From Pyropia yezoensis (Eukaryota; Rhodophyta; Bangiophyceae; Bangiales; Bangiaceae), in NCBI GenBank assembly GCA_009829735.1, contig CM020618.1, positions 29,922,894-29,986,893 of the forward strand: a DNA stretch of 64,000 nt, given 5' to 3'. Both the position numbers and the translations under genes were made by a program. Below, one piece after another: positions 11,601-21,445 of this stretch. Position 1 is the stretch's first letter. Every line of letters starts with the position of its first letter. Under the pieces are notes generated by a model, which worked only from the letters and a program-made list of their open reading frames with translations, did no database searches and was not told the origin of the DNA.

Positions 11601-13094
11601 ACCGAGGCGGTCGTCGACAAACGCGTCGACGTCAGCGGTGGCGTCGCAACTGGCGCTACCCGCCCGACCCCCTGCCGCCGCGACCCGTGCGGCCACGGCG
11701 GCAGCGCGCCCCACCGACGGGGGCACCTCCCCCCGCAGCGCCGCCGCTGCGTCGGCTCGGCGGGTCAGGTCCGCGGTGGGGTGTGCCGGGCACAGCACCT
11801 GCGCGACGGCAACAGCGTCGGCGGCGGCGCGCGGCGGCGCGCCCGCGGCGGTGGCCAGGGCGGTCACCACCCCCGCGGCGGCGGCAGCGGCGGCCGGCAC
11901 ATCGGCAACGGAGGCCGCCCACGCGGGGAGGCCGCGCAGGACAGCCGGGTCGGTCAGGCTGTCGACGACTGGTGGGGGCAGCAGTGCCGCGGCGCGCGCC
12001 GTCGCCGCGGCGCCCCCATCCCCGCCGAGGAGGATGGCTAGCGTCGGCCACGCCGCGGCGGGCACCCCCCCGTCGGCGCCCGCGTCACGGGCGCCTGCGT
12101 AGGCGGTGAGGAGGCGCGCGACCGCCGCGACGGCCGCGGCCCGCAGAGGCAGCGCGGCCAGACCCGAACCCGCTACCCGGCCGCCCGCCGCGAGGATCAC
12201 CACCGCCGCGATGGCCAAGTCATCCACGGGGTCGGCCGGGGCCAGCGGCGGCACCCGCGGCCCGTCGGCCACCAGGGCCGTCGCCGCCGCCACCGACGCG
12301 AGCGCCGACGCCACCACCTCCCGCCGCGTCGCGGCGTCCTCAGCAGCCGACGGGGCGGCGGCGGTGGCAACCTCCCCCGGCGACAGTGCCAGGCGACCCC
12401 CCCCCGCGGCGGCGTAGAGCCCAGCCAGGGGCCCCGCCCGGATGCCCCGCGCGGCCGCCACGCCCACCGCCCCCGCCAGGGCGGCGTGGAGCGCTCGCGG
12501 GGCGCCCGCGACGAGCACCCCCCGCGGGACGGGCCGAGACTCCGCGGCGGCCTTGGCGAGGAACCGCCACGCCTCCCCCGACGGGCGGAGGCCGCCCGCG
12601 GACGCGGCCGCCGGCGGTGCCAGCAGCGCGTGGAGCAGCCGCCCAAAAGCGGGCGTGGCCGAGTGGGGCGCCCCTGCCAGGAGGAGAGCGTCAACCTCTG
12701 TAGCCGTCGCGTAGATGTCAACGCGGAGCCCCCGGACGGCCCACTCGAGCACCTGCTGCGCCGCCGCGAGGGGGAAGACGGGGCCGACGAGGGCAGCAAG
12801 CCGCCGGACGGCGCGCGACAGCGCCGCCGCGGCGGGGGTGTCGAGGAGGGAGCGGTCGAGCGGCACTGCCCGGGCGGCGGGGGAGAGGTAGAGGGCGTCG
12901 GAGAGGGCGCCAAAGCGGTCGTCGAGGGCGGCCAGCTGGGCCAGGCCCGCCGCGCCCAGGGCGGCAACCTCGGCCAGCGGCTGCGCTCCCGCGACGCGGG
13001 CAGAGAAGAGGAGGCTGGGGGGGGGGGTGGGGCGCCCGGCCGTCAGACCCCCACCCGCCTCGCGGACGCGCTGCAGCTCCGCCTTGAGCGACAT
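4962..13094 (-). CDS. UTP10: U3 snoRNP/SSU processome HEAT-repeat protein UTP10 (HEATR1), alanine-swollen
   Basis: A single open frame encodes about 2,710 residues from the ATG at 13094. The N-terminus follows HEATR1/UTP10 closely: MSLKAELQRVR, then SLLFSA, LAQLAALDDRFGALSDALY, VLEWAVRGLRVDIY and the PAFGRLLHALL helix, corresponding to the CLEWLIHRFHIHLY and ETRIFVRVIQLLK region of human HEATR1. The C-terminus matches too: LLVALALRMPEAEFAALHARLVSW (about residue 2315, BP28CT-type region) and the final LPLLAESMQALAEVVDDGHP helix pair ending in EDIMPQLLQ. UTP10 is a nucleolar scaffold of HEAT repeats that binds pre-18S rRNA in the t-UTP complex. Between the anchors the chain is helical, extraordinarily rich in Ala, with several Asp/Ser/Gly acidic tracts (for example near 5935-6060, 7130-7260 and 8745-8870) and a basic cluster GGGRKRRRA near 5680. 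Length exceeds the usual 1,800-2,150 residues. The frame stays open upstream to 13490, but similarity begins at this Met. Confidence 0.85.
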
Positions 13095-14038
13095 TGCGGA
13101 TAGAAGGGGGGGGGGCGGTGGGGAGGGACGACGGAGAGGGGCGAGGCGTCGGGGGGGCCGAGCCCGCCCAGAGCGATGGGGGAGACGGCCGACGGCAGTG
13201 GTGAGGGGAAGGAGGCTCAACGACGAGAAGAAAAGCGGGGGAAGTTGGGTGCCGCTCGTCGTCACCGGGGCCGGCGGTTCGGGCGGCGCCGCGGGCGCCG
13301 ACGGCAGCGACGGCCGCAGAGGCTGCAGCGAAGAAGATGGGGAGCGCACCCCACCCCCCGTCCCGTGCGCCGCCGTCGGGCACCAAATGTGAAACGCACC
13401 CCCGACAGATCCGGCTCTGGGAAAACGCTCGAGTCGACCGTCTGGCGAAGGAGTACAAGAAACAATTCTAGACCAGGGTGGGGTGTTCAACTGCAGTTAA
13501 ATGTTAAATCTCTTACATAGACGGATCGAAAGGTGGCATCACCCCGCACGGCGCACCACTCCCCTCCACCCCCTTGCGCCCCCGTCCCCGTCTGCGTATA
13601 TACAAGACATGTCGATGCGGCGCAGCGTCGCGAGCATCGCGTTCCGCAGCTCCTTCCCATCCTGGTCGCGCTGGTCACGCCACACCAGGCGCAGCAGCGG
13701 CTTTTTCCCGTCGCTGCCGAGCGACCAACCTCAGGGGCGGGGCCAGCTCAGGAGCAGCGAAACACCCCAACAGAAAAGAGAGGCGCGGCCGCCGCAAAAA
13801 AAAATCCCCTACGACCGTGCCCTCCCCCCGACGCCTACGGACCCACCGCCAAGCGGCCTTGAGCGCCACTACCACCAAGGCGGACAGATCCACGGACGGC
13901 GAGAAGGAAGCAAGAAGAAGGAAGCAAACAGAAAAAGAACGAGTACAGAGAAAAGAGGGGAAGACACGCCGCCGGTCCCCGCAGTGTCAACCGCCAAAAA
14001 ACGCCCCCCCCCCCCCCCCGCCTCTCCACCAAGTAGCC
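13095..14038. other. Upstream region of UTP10 and 3' side of the rhomboid gene
   Basis: A 944-bp spacer between two genes on the minus strand, presumably with the UTP10 promoter and 5' UTR. The most A/T-rich part is about 13380-13530. A short C-run lies near 14008-14022. No gene recognised. Confidence 0.4.
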
Positions 14039-15283
14039 TCACCTCCTCCCCGGTGGAGGAAGGTCGGTCGCCTCGCCGGGCTGACGCGACGGCCACCCCC
14101 CCCGCCCTCCCGCCCCCGCGGTGGTGGCAACGAGCGGATGCCCCCCTCCGCCAACTTCCTTCTCTCCATTCCCAACCTCCTCGTCGTCACCGCCAGACGT
14201 CGTCGTTGTCACCGACCCGTAGCTGTTGGACGGCGACGCGGACCGCACGTCCTGCTGCCGCCCATTGGCGTCGGCGGTGGCAGCCGACACTGCCTTGCCC
14301 GCCCCCGCCTCCGCCACCATCCCGCCGGCCGCCGTCGTCGCAGGGGGCGGCGGCGGCCCCCGCTCGGCGGGGGCGCCCGCCGCTGGCGTGACGGGGGCAT
14401 AGCCGGTGGTCTGGCCTCCCCCCCTGGCGCCCACAAGCCCCACCCACCCTGTGAGGGTCGCCCACGCGCGGTGCAGCGGGGAGTCCCCCCCACCTCCCCC
14501 CCCGCCGCCATCCCCCCCCACCGTCGGCAGTACCGCTCCCGACAGCGACGCAGCGCAGGACACGTAGCCTGGGAGGCCCGAAAGGGGTGGCACGCACCCA
14601 CAAGGGCGCCCGCCCTCGACGGCCGCGACCACCGACGGGGTCGGAGTGATCCAGCCCCACGCGCCCGCCACCGTTGCCTCCCCCACCGCAATACCCGCCA
14701 GGTGGGCGCCCAGCGCAATGCGGCCCGGGGCGGCCAGCTGGATAAGGCCCGCCAGCGCGAGCGGGTACCACCGGGCGGGCATCACAAAGCACCCACACAC
14801 GTCCACCGACGTGACGCCCGTGCGGCGGAGGTGGATGACGAGCATTCCAAACAGCACCCCCGACAGACCCACCGAGCAGCCACCCACCGTGTGAGTGCCG
14901 ACCACCGCGTCCACCGCGTAGGCGGCGGAGGCGGCGCCGAGGCCCACCAGCGGAACGAGGAGCGAAAAAGTCAGGTGCGCAAACGCGCCCGTCCCCGAAG
15001 CCTCCTCCATGGCCGGCGCGAGAGACAGCCACGCCACCGCGTTGACCGCCAGGTGGAGGAGGTTGGCGTGCACCAGCGGCGCCGTGTTGAGCCGGTACAG
15101 CTGCAGGTGGCCGACAAGGTCCGCAGGGCGGAGGCACAGCGCCGACGCAGACAGCAGCGGGGAGGCCAGGTAGGTGGCCACCAACGCCACCAGGACGGTG
15201 GAGGAGAAGAGGGGGGGGGGGACCGCCGACCCGCGCACCGCCACGTAGGCGCGACGGGCAAAGGCGCCCACCTCGCCGATCAT
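14039..15283 (-). CDS. Rhomboid-family intramembrane serine protease
   Basis: The 414-residue product has about six hydrophobic segments in residues 25-210. It carries the full rhomboid signature: the HANLLHLAVN motif (His72, His77, Asn81), the catalytic GLSG (Ser141) and the partner histidine in LGAHLAGI (His194). Ser and His form the catalytic dyad, so the enzyme should be active. Rhomboids cut transmembrane helices of substrates within the membrane. Layout and short N-terminus resemble the RHBDD1/Rbd2 (ER or Golgi) type more than mitochondrial PARL, but that is inference. Residues 210-414 form a hydrophilic Gly/Pro/Ala-rich tail with no recognised domain. The start at 15283 is chosen because it lies just before the first membrane segment; the same frame stays open upstream to 15889 with compositionally biased sequence that does not look like protein. 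Confidence 0.82.
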   Translation of the reverse strand: MIGEVGAFARRAYVAVRGSAVPPPLFSSTVLVALVATYLASPLLSASALCLRPADLVGHLQLYRLNTAPLVHANLLHLAVNAVAWLSLAPAMEEASGTGAFAHLTFSLLVPLVGLGAASAAYAVDAVVGTHTVGGCSVGLSGVLFGMLVIHLRRTGVTSVDVCGCFVMPARWYPLALAGLIQLAAPGRIALGAHLAGIAVGEATVAGAWGWITPTPSVVAAVEGGRPCGCVPPLSGLPGYVSCAASLSGAVLPTVGGDGGGGGGGGDSPLHRAWATLTGWVGLVGARGGGQTTGYAPVTPAAGAPAERGPPPPPATTAAGGMVAEAGAGKAVSAATADANGRQQDVRSASPSNSYGSVTTTTSGGDDEEVGNGEKEVGGGGHPLVATTAGAGGRGGWPSRQPGEATDLPPPGRR

Positions 15284-15886
15284 GGTTGGCACGGGCAGGC
15301 AGTGGGAACGGGGGGGGGCGAACGGGCGCAACCGTCGCCCGGCCCACAAGCGAATGAACGGGGATGCGAGTGCGGGGGGCGGGAAGGTGTGGGGAGGGGG
15401 GAGGGTGTGTGGTGATACCCCCAGGGGCGGGAAGAGGGGTGGCGGCTGCCCGCCCGGCCGAACCGCCGCCGGCGCACGCCGCCAAGCCCCCGGGCGCGCC
15501 GGCAGTGGTGCCGCCCCCACCCCGCCCGCCCGCCTGCCCGCCCGCGTTCCCGTCTGCCAAGAAGACCGGGGCGACAAAGACGGTGTCGGCAGCCGGAGCA
15601 CCTCTGCGCCCACCCCCCCGCCCGTCCCGTCCCCCCGCGCGCCACAACGTCGCACACACCCCTCCCCGCTCCTCCCCCGGGCACGCACCGCTGCGGGGGT
15701 CGCCGGTGGTGGCGGTGTGGCGGGTGACGGCGGCGGTCCGCCGCAGTGTGGCCGTCGACGGTGCCTCTGGAAGGGGTGGGGCAGGGAGGGCGAGGGTGGG
15801 GGGGGTGGCCCACCCGCGCAGTGAAGGCGTGGTGTTGCGCGAGGCCGAATTTCGTCCCTCGCAGCACTGCTGGTAGCACTGTTCTG
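15284..15886. other. Upstream region of the rhomboid gene, up to the transposon edge
   Basis: About 0.6 kb of GC-rich, C/G-run sequence, likely promoter and 5' UTR of the rhomboid gene. It ends exactly at the terminal repeat of the downstream transposon, so that insertion set the outer limit of the promoter region. No gene seen. Confidence 0.4.
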
Positions 15887-15934
15887 CACCCCCAGTTAAG
15901 ACGCCCGGAGAGCGGACACTAGGGTTCAGAGCGA
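15887..15934 (+). repeat. Left terminal inverted repeat
   Basis: Pairs with 19445-19482. The outer 14 bases and the inner 23 bases match; an 11-base interruption (about 15901-15911) is present only at this end. Confidence 0.85.
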
Positions 15935-16429
15935 TTCCGGATCAGCCATTGGCCCAGAGCGCTGTGTCAGGAGCAAATATGGCATATATTGAAACTTGTG
16001 ACCCTATTCCAAGGTTCAAACGACGTGTCTGATGAGAATTGGAGCACAGCTGCCTGGGGCGCCTGCGGTGGGCCTCTCGGGTTGAAAGTCGACATGGAAT
16101 CGGCATATTTCTTCTCGATGGAAGAGCGCCTAGAGCTTTGTGCGCATCAGCACAGCAATGGCTAAGTCACACAAGGGAGCCCAAGAGAGGGAGAGCAGGT
16201 CGTCTGAGGCGGAAGGGGGTACTTGCACGGAAACAAGAGCAGCTTGATCATTCCCCCGTATCCCAGGAGGTCTCTTACAAGGGTTGGTCGTCCGATCCCC
16301 CTCCCCTGTATGCGCGCAGGTCGCACGCGGGGAAGCCGGGGGAAGCTGAGGGAATACATAGGAGCCTGGAAGACGTCCAAGCGGTCGTCCAGAGTGCACA
16401 GGTCATGTGAAAGGACAGCCAGTGTATCT

Positions 16430-18406
16430 TTAATCGTCAAGCAAGATGGCAAGGCACATTTCCTCTGCGGCAGCTAGCAAGGCATCGTCGGCCTCCGCTT
16501 CGGCCTCCTCCGCTGCTACTGCCTTATCCTTTCTCTGACGATAAGCAGCTATCTTGGTCACAGCCCCTGCGGCCGTATTGGTCGCCCACTTGTTCATGTC
16601 GTCGTCGCGCATCTCAAGACACGCTGCCGACTCCCCAGGGCTGCTCCTGGCTGCTATCTTGGCACTAGTCGTGCGCATGTCGGTCTCCTTAGTCGCTTTG
16701 CGAGCTCCAGCCGCCGCGGCGGCCCGACGCTTGCCGAGGTTGAACGATGAGTCGTCTAAGCCGCATCCCTTGGCCGCTTTCTGCAGCAGTCGCACACAGC
16801 GCTCCAGGAAGGTGGCTCCAACAAGGGCCTTGTTGTTCTGGTTGTCATGCCCATGCCACGCCTCTAAGCCTTGCTCACTGCAGAGGCCAATGGATCCATG
16901 CCGGTCCAGGAAGTCAGGCGCATGGCAGCAGAGGATGTGGAACTTGGGGATGACACTGCACCACTCAAAGTCCGCAATGAGGCCGTCAACAAAGGCAGCT
17001 ACTCGTCGACGGAAGGTGGCTCGCTCCGCCGGCGGGATGATCTCAGCCCGGTTCATGACGGGGATGATAGAGCCCCAGAGAGTGCACGCATCGCGATAGG
17101 CACGCGCGCGCGATGCGGGCACGAAAGTGTCCAGCAGGTCGCACAAGAGCTCCAGCTTAGCAGCAATCTTGTGGCACTGCTTTCCAGCGAACGCGCCCCC
17201 GTGGTACGGAGCCGGGCATACACCCACGCCGGACCGGAGGACCTCGGCCATTGCCATGGAGTACTCAGCCGCCTTCTCCGGCCCTTGATCGAAGACAACC
17301 GCTTCAACGCCGAGGATAAGAAGGTAGCCCGTGCCACCCTGCGTCACGTGCAGCGGCATTGGGGCGATGTCAGCAACGTCAATGACCAGGAGGGGCTTCC
17401 GCTCAATGGAGAGGTGCTCGGTCATGTCCAAGGGCTCGTCCATGCCCGCCAGCGGCACATCTTGGTACGCAAGCGCCATGTCATCAGCGTTCTGGATCGT
17501 ACGGAGCCGACCCCCCGCCTTGCTTCCAGCTTGCATGTTGCCATAATCATGCAGGTGCTCGGCGTTCACCTTCGTTGGCCGCGCCCACGCAGTACAGTAC
17601 AGGCAAGGCATCCGACACGTGGCTCCCGCGTGCCCCAGGTGCGTCGTCATGAAGGCATAGTCTCCCATCATGATGAGGTGGACCGGCCTGAGCTGGTCCC
17701 CGACAATCATGCCATTGCTCCGCAGGTCCTCAATGTCGTCCGAGAAGAGGTCCGCCATTGTTGCTTGAGCGGCGTAGTCATCCTTCCGACATGGGAAGGC
17801 CCCAAAGAGGATGGTGTTCTCCAGGCTGCAGGGATGCTCCTGGTTGCCACACCCCAAGACCGCCTTGCACGTGCTCTGGGTCCCCCCCTTGTCCATCCCG
17901 AAGTGCACAATGACGGCGTTCGTAGACTTGCCCGCCAGCTCGCGCTCGATGAACATCCCACTCCGCCACAGGCGCTCAACCATCGCCTCTAGCGCTGCCC
18001 GAACGCTAGCGAGCGTCGCTCCAACCTCCGTGGAGGTCACGAGGTTGCTGCTCTTGGTGTACTCAGCCTTCAACCCGGCACGCATCACCTCTCGGCTGGC
18101 CAGGCCGCTGGCGGGTCCACCTTGGAGACGACGCAGCGCCGCCCACGTCTCCTGGGTCAGGTTCCGAGCAACAACGAGCTTGGCCTGCACATCGACCGGA
18201 AGAGGAGCCAGCGCGCATCGTGGCACCACCGCAATGACGCCGTCACGTGCAGCCCTCCGGCTGAGGTCGCCAATCAACGTCTGGTACGAGTCCACGCGGG
18301 ACTCGCACAGGCTCGACAGAGTGTCCCAAGCGAACGAGGAGCGACGCCGCAGCTGGCGACGACCCACATCTGCACCAAGAGGGACGCTCAGGCGCCGGTA
18401 CAGCAT
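16430..18406 (-). CDS. DDE-like transposase of the TIR element
   Basis: 658 residues from an ATG at 18406. Candidate catalytic acids lie in VIVHFGMDKGGTQ (about residue 170), LIMMGDYAFM (about 250) and IGLCSEQGLEAWHG (about 525), giving a D-D-E layout with a long second spacing. A zinc-binding-like CRMPCLYC sits just after the second Asp, and KFHILCCHAPDF precedes the Glu. This order (D-GG, GDY followed by PCLYC, then SEQ.LE..H) recalls large transposase-like proteins that I associate with sponge and cnidarian genomes, but I cannot name the family. The C-terminus is a lysine/alanine-rich tail with coiled-coil character. The frame has no internal stop, so the enzyme may still be functional. 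Confidence 0.7.
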   Translation of the reverse strand: MLYRRLSVPLGADVGRRQLRRRSSFAWDTLSSLCESRVDSYQTLIGDLSRRAARDGVIAVVPRCALAPLPVDVQAKLVVARNLTQETWAALRRLQGGPASGLASREVMRAGLKAEYTKSSNLVTSTEVGATLASVRAALEAMVERLWRSGMFIERELAGKSTNAVIVHFGMDKGGTQSTCKAVLGCGNQEHPCSLENTILFGAFPCRKDDYAAQATMADLFSDDIEDLRSNGMIVGDQLRPVHLIMMGDYAFMTTHLGHAGATCRMPCLYCTAWARPTKVNAEHLHDYGNMQAGSKAGGRLRTIQNADDMALAYQDVPLAGMDEPLDMTEHLSIERKPLLVIDVADIAPMPLHVTQGGTGYLLILGVEAVVFDQGPEKAAEYSMAMAEVLRSGVGVCPAPYHGGAFAGKQCHKIAAKLELLCDLLDTFVPASRARAYRDACTLWGSIIPVMNRAEIIPPAERATFRRRVAAFVDGLIADFEWCSVIPKFHILCCHAPDFLDRHGSIGLCSEQGLEAWHGHDNQNNKALVGATFLERCVRLLQKAAKGCGLDDSSFNLGKRRAAAAAGARKATKETDMRTTSAKIAARSSPGESAACLEMRDDDMNKWATNTAAGAVTKIAAYRQRKDKAVAAEEAEAEADDALLAAAEEMCLAILLDD

Positions 18407-18421
18407 CGGTCGGCCGTTGCC

Positions 18422-18991
18422 CTAGCGCGCCCGCACCTCCAGGGGCTTCATCACCTCAAGGTACATCCGCACGATGCCCAGCACCTCCTCACGCTGCGCG
18501 GCGTCCATCCAGGCAAAAGATGACCGTACGACTGTGATCGCCTCACCAGCCGTGCGGGTGGGGGGAGCGGGCGCCACGTCCAGCGCGCATGCTCCAACCG
18601 TCGTAACGAGACGCGGGGCGGCAGCGGAGGCCTCACACGCGGCGCAAGGCAGCGCAGCTGCACGTGTACGCAGCCCGTCCACAGGTGCCAACCCACAGCC
18701 GCTGTGAGGAGCCTCTCCGGGGCCACCGTGCTGGGAAGCAAGAGCCCGTCGGGTAGCCAGAGACCGGCATGCACGACAGACCATCATCCGGTCTCGCGGA
18801 GCGCGCGCCGCCTGCTCCAGCGCCACCTGCGGTCCCCAAAGGAGTGCGAGGATACCCGGTGTGGGGGTGATGGTGGGGGGCCCATCGGTCGAAACCAACG
18901 GGTGCAGAAGTGAACAGCACGCACCAGGGGGAGTGGGGACATCGTGTGGGGCCATGGCGGCGGACCCGACGTTCACCCGGTAGGATGCCAC
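18422..18991 (-). CDS. Cysteine-pair ORF upstream of the transposase, same frame
   Basis: 189 residues with two CxxC pairs (VCRACRSL and LPCAACEA), which could form a zinc site, and a C-terminal helix ending LEVMKPLEVRAR. It ends at a TAG (18422-18424) and, in the same frame, the transposase ATG follows 15 bases later. It could be the transposase N-terminal DNA-binding part separated by one stop, or a separate short protein. Function not recognised. Confidence 0.5.
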   Translation of the reverse strand: MASYRVNVGSAAMAPHDVPTPPGACCSLLHPLVSTDGPPTITPTPGILALLWGPQVALEQAARAPRDRMMVCRACRSLATRRALASQHGGPGEAPHSGCGLAPVDGLRTRAAALPCAACEASAAAPRLVTTVGACALDVAPAPPTRTAGEAITVVRSSFAWMDAAQREEVLGIVRMYLEVMKPLEVRAR

Positions 18992-19444
18992 GGTGTTCGG
19001 CGGACGTCACGATGTCTGATCTGACGGGGAGAGGGAAGGCGCCGCGTGTGACGCTCTGATGTCCGGATCTGACCGTGGGCTCAAGCAGGAGCGGGTGGGG
19101 CCGTTTGATTTGCGCTCCGGATCAGACCGATTCCCGAAAGAGTGTGAAATTTACATGCACGGGCAAGAGCCCCTGAAAGTTGAATTCGCGCTCGGGGTAA
19201 TTGCCGAAGCACTCTGAGGTAACGCCTTTTTTTGCATGGAAAAAAAGGCCCGCATTATGGGGCATTTTTTGGGTCTATGAGAAGGACAGTGCCGTACCTC
19301 TTTGCTCTCTTGTTCCTTCTTTTGTGTTCTTGCTCCTGTTTTTCTTGTCGTATATAGACGTATATGTTTTCTCTCGTCCAACCAGGAAGCCGTGTCGGGA
19401 GAGAAGTGGCCCGAACGTGGCACGTGTTGGATGTTATGCAATAT

Positions 19445-19482
19445 TCGCTCTGAACCCTAGTGTCCGCCCTTAACTGGGGGTG
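19445..19482 (-). repeat. Right terminal inverted repeat
   Basis: Complement of the left terminus (15887-15934) without the 11-base interruption. Followed by TCTG, the candidate target duplication. Confidence 0.85.
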
Positions 19483-19907
19483 TCTGGCGGACTCTACAGT
19501 AGCAGGAGGTCTCCGAAACGCGCGGGTTGAGGCATGTCGTGGAGGTCGACAGGGGGCCGTGCAGGGGAGCTAGGTCGGCATTTCACATTATTAGCGAAGC
19601 TGTATACGATGTGGACAGCCTTAAGGAGAGCTCGTGGCTCACAATCGCTCTCAGCGTGACGCCAATAGTGGCGCTGATTGGTCAACTGCCGGCTCGCCCG
19701 GATGAAGCTTGCATAGCGCGCAGCGGCACGTTCTGAAACGGCGCCTTGTGGGCGAGGTTGACCAGCCCGGCAAAAAGAGGATTTTTGTTGTTAGCCTGTG
19801 ACACGCTTGTGACTATCTTGTGGGATCCCAGGTGGCCCCTGCCGTTCATCACCCGACTGGTAGCCGCATAGTTTGACCCGCTGCTTCAGCGACCTGCGCG
19901 GGGACCG
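19483..19907. other. Spacer, nothing recognised
   Basis: 425 bp between the TIR element and the Myb-like pseudogene. Moderate GC, no gene, no tRNA and no clear repeat. The presumed left end of the Harbinger remnant must lie here but I could not define it. Confidence 0.4.
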
Positions 19908-20836
19908 ATGGAGGGATGTGAGGGCAGCATTGGTACTATGGTGCCCGAGAGCGTACCCACGACCCCTCCCACATCGACCAAGCAAAACTCCCCTACGTTA
20001 CGTCCATCGAGCGGCTCTGCATCTTCTGCGCCGGCCGAGTCAGGTGTGACCCGCTCGTGTGACCCTTCGACGGGGACGCGAAAGACCACGCGTCGGCGCT
20101 GGACGGAGGCGGACGACTATCTCTGTGTTAAAGCCGTGGTCAGCGATGGGGCGCACATCGCCCCGTTCGGACAGCGCACGCGGCGGTTCGCCGCAGCCGC
20201 CGCCGCGTTTAATTCGCATCCCCAGACGACTTTCAAGGTGCAAGGGAAGAACATGCGAGACCAGTTTTAATTGTTGAAGGATCATTTTGTATCGGAGGAC
20301 AAGGCGCTTGTTCGCCAGTCGGGTGTAGAGAAAGCTGTGTCACGGACGGACGAGCTCCTAGTTGATGTCGTGGAGCATATGGACGAGTTTGAGCGGAAGA
20401 AGGAGCACACGCGCGAGGCTGCCAAGTTGCAGAACAAGCTTGATGCAGATGATGAAGTCATTCGACGGCAGGCAATGGAGCGGCGACGCGACCCACTGCT
20501 GCTAACAGCGAGATAGACGCGGCAAAGGGTTCTGGATCTGACGACGAGGTGGAGGAGGCCGCTCATGAAGCCAGTGGCAAGAGGTCGGCTTCTGGCTCTC
20601 GGGGGCACAAGCGCTACGAGACGGATTCTGCGGACGTGATTAGTGCCCCGGAGCGCAGTGAGAAGCGGCGGCTGGATGTCATTGAGCGTCAGCTGGCTGT
20701 CCAAGAGCGCAGCTTAGACCAGCAGAAGGAACTGATGACCTTCCTGCTTCAGAAGATGCCTTCACATTATTTTTCGAGTGCCTGCTTGTTCTATTTTCCG
20801 CTTTGTCTGCGAGTCTGTACTACGTGCATGCGATAG
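19908..20836 (+). pseudogene. Harbinger-associated Myb/SANT-like DNA-binding protein, decayed
   Basis: From the ATG at 19908 a Ser/Thr/Pro-rich leader is followed by a Myb/SANT-like domain: RRRWTEADDYLCVKAVV, then FGQRTRRFAAAAAAF and FKVQGKNMRDQF. A TAA at 20268-20270 interrupts the domain, after which the same frame resumes with LLKDHFVSEDKALVRQSG and a charged coiled coil (DELLVDVVEHMDEFERKKE) up to 20516. The typical C-terminal part (SEKRRLDVIERQLAVQERSL, about 20650-20720) continues in another frame. PIF/Harbinger elements encode such a Myb-like partner that brings the transposase to the ends. The stop and the frame change mean it is broken. The decayed Harbinger transposase at 27940-28769 lies 7 kb away facing this gene and may come from the same element. 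Confidence 0.72.
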
Positions 20837-20866
20837 ATATAGTGCTTTTCTATAAAATGCCCGGAC
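20834..20866 (+). repeat. Inverted repeat, left copy (33 bp)
   Basis: Matches the complement of 26921-26953 in 32 of 33 positions, core GTGCTTTTCTATAAAATGCC. Weaker similarity continues inward (TGCGGCGTTT). The two copies bound a 6.1-kb segment. Confidence 0.8.
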
Positions 20867-21250
20867 ACGGGGCTGCGGCGTTTCTCTTGTCAGAGGTGGA
20901 CCACCAAGTCGCAGGGCGTGGGCAGCCAATGGCAGCCCAGGCCTGTCCACGTGCCTGGACCTGCTTCCGGTACTTTGGTGAGTGCCGTTGACCCAGGCCA
21001 GTCCTCACAGGAGATGTCCATGTTTGATGCGAGTTGGCTGCTTGCCTGGTGGCCCCTTCTCAGCGATCGATCGAGGCCCGTTCCCAAGAGACCCAGTGTG
21101 AATGGGATCTGCAAGAATTTAAAGTCTACCCTGTACATTTCCTGGCACATCGCGATATTTCTTGAGATCGACCGATGAAGGCTCGACAGCCACACATAGG
21201 CAAGCCTCGAGTTGGCAGTCACTTTTTGAAATCCGTGGAATGCTTTTGGT
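20867..21250. other. Spacer inside the inverted-repeat segment
   Basis: Moderate GC, no recognisable gene. It leads into the G-rich low-complexity stretch. Confidence 0.35.
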
Positions 21251-21445
21251 GGCGGATTGTCCGTCACCGTCGTCGCCTCCACTTACCGTCGTCGCAGCGA
21301 TCTGGCCCCGCGACGGCTGCCGGCGATCGGCAGCGGCGGCGGCGGCGGCGGCGGGAGCCTTGGTGACTTCGGCGGTAGCGACGGTGGTGGCGATCATGGT
21401 GTGCTGTCGAAGTGCTCGCCGTCCGTCTTTTTGGCGGCGGTGGGT

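Larger units (their letters stand above)
15887..19482 (-). mobile_element. 3.6-kb DNA transposon with terminal inverted repeats, superfamily unassigned
   Basis: The two ends are inverted repeats: CACCCCCAGTTAAG followed by GCGGACACTAGGGTTCAGAG and CGA at the left, and its complement at 19445-19482. The left copy has 10-11 extra bases after the first block. The flanks TCTG (15883-15886) and TCTG (19483-19486) form a candidate 4-bp target duplication. Inside are two minus-strand frames (18422-18991 and 16430-18406). A subterminal motif TCCGGATC(A/T)GACC occurs at 19062-19074 and 19116-19128 and, as TCCGGATCAGCC, at 15936-15947; such repeats often bind transposase. The CAC start, 4-bp duplication and subterminal repeats recall the CACTA/Mirage/Chapaev group, but the transposase does not let me assign the superfamily. 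Confidence 0.8.

Noticed and set aside
4857-12102. Very long plus-strand open frames opposite UTP10 (for example 6640-9762 and 9772-12102)
   Set aside because: They are Arg/Pro/Ala/Ser noise produced by GCN-rich codons on the other strand; only the minus-strand frame has recognisable UTP10 anchors.
13095-13490. In-frame N-terminal extension of UTP10
   Set aside because: No ATG; similarity to HEATR1 begins at the Met at 13094 and the extension is compositionally biased.
15284-15889. In-frame extension of the rhomboid frame upstream of 15283
   Set aside because: Low-complexity, runs into the transposon terminus, and adds a 200-residue leader not expected of this rhomboid type.
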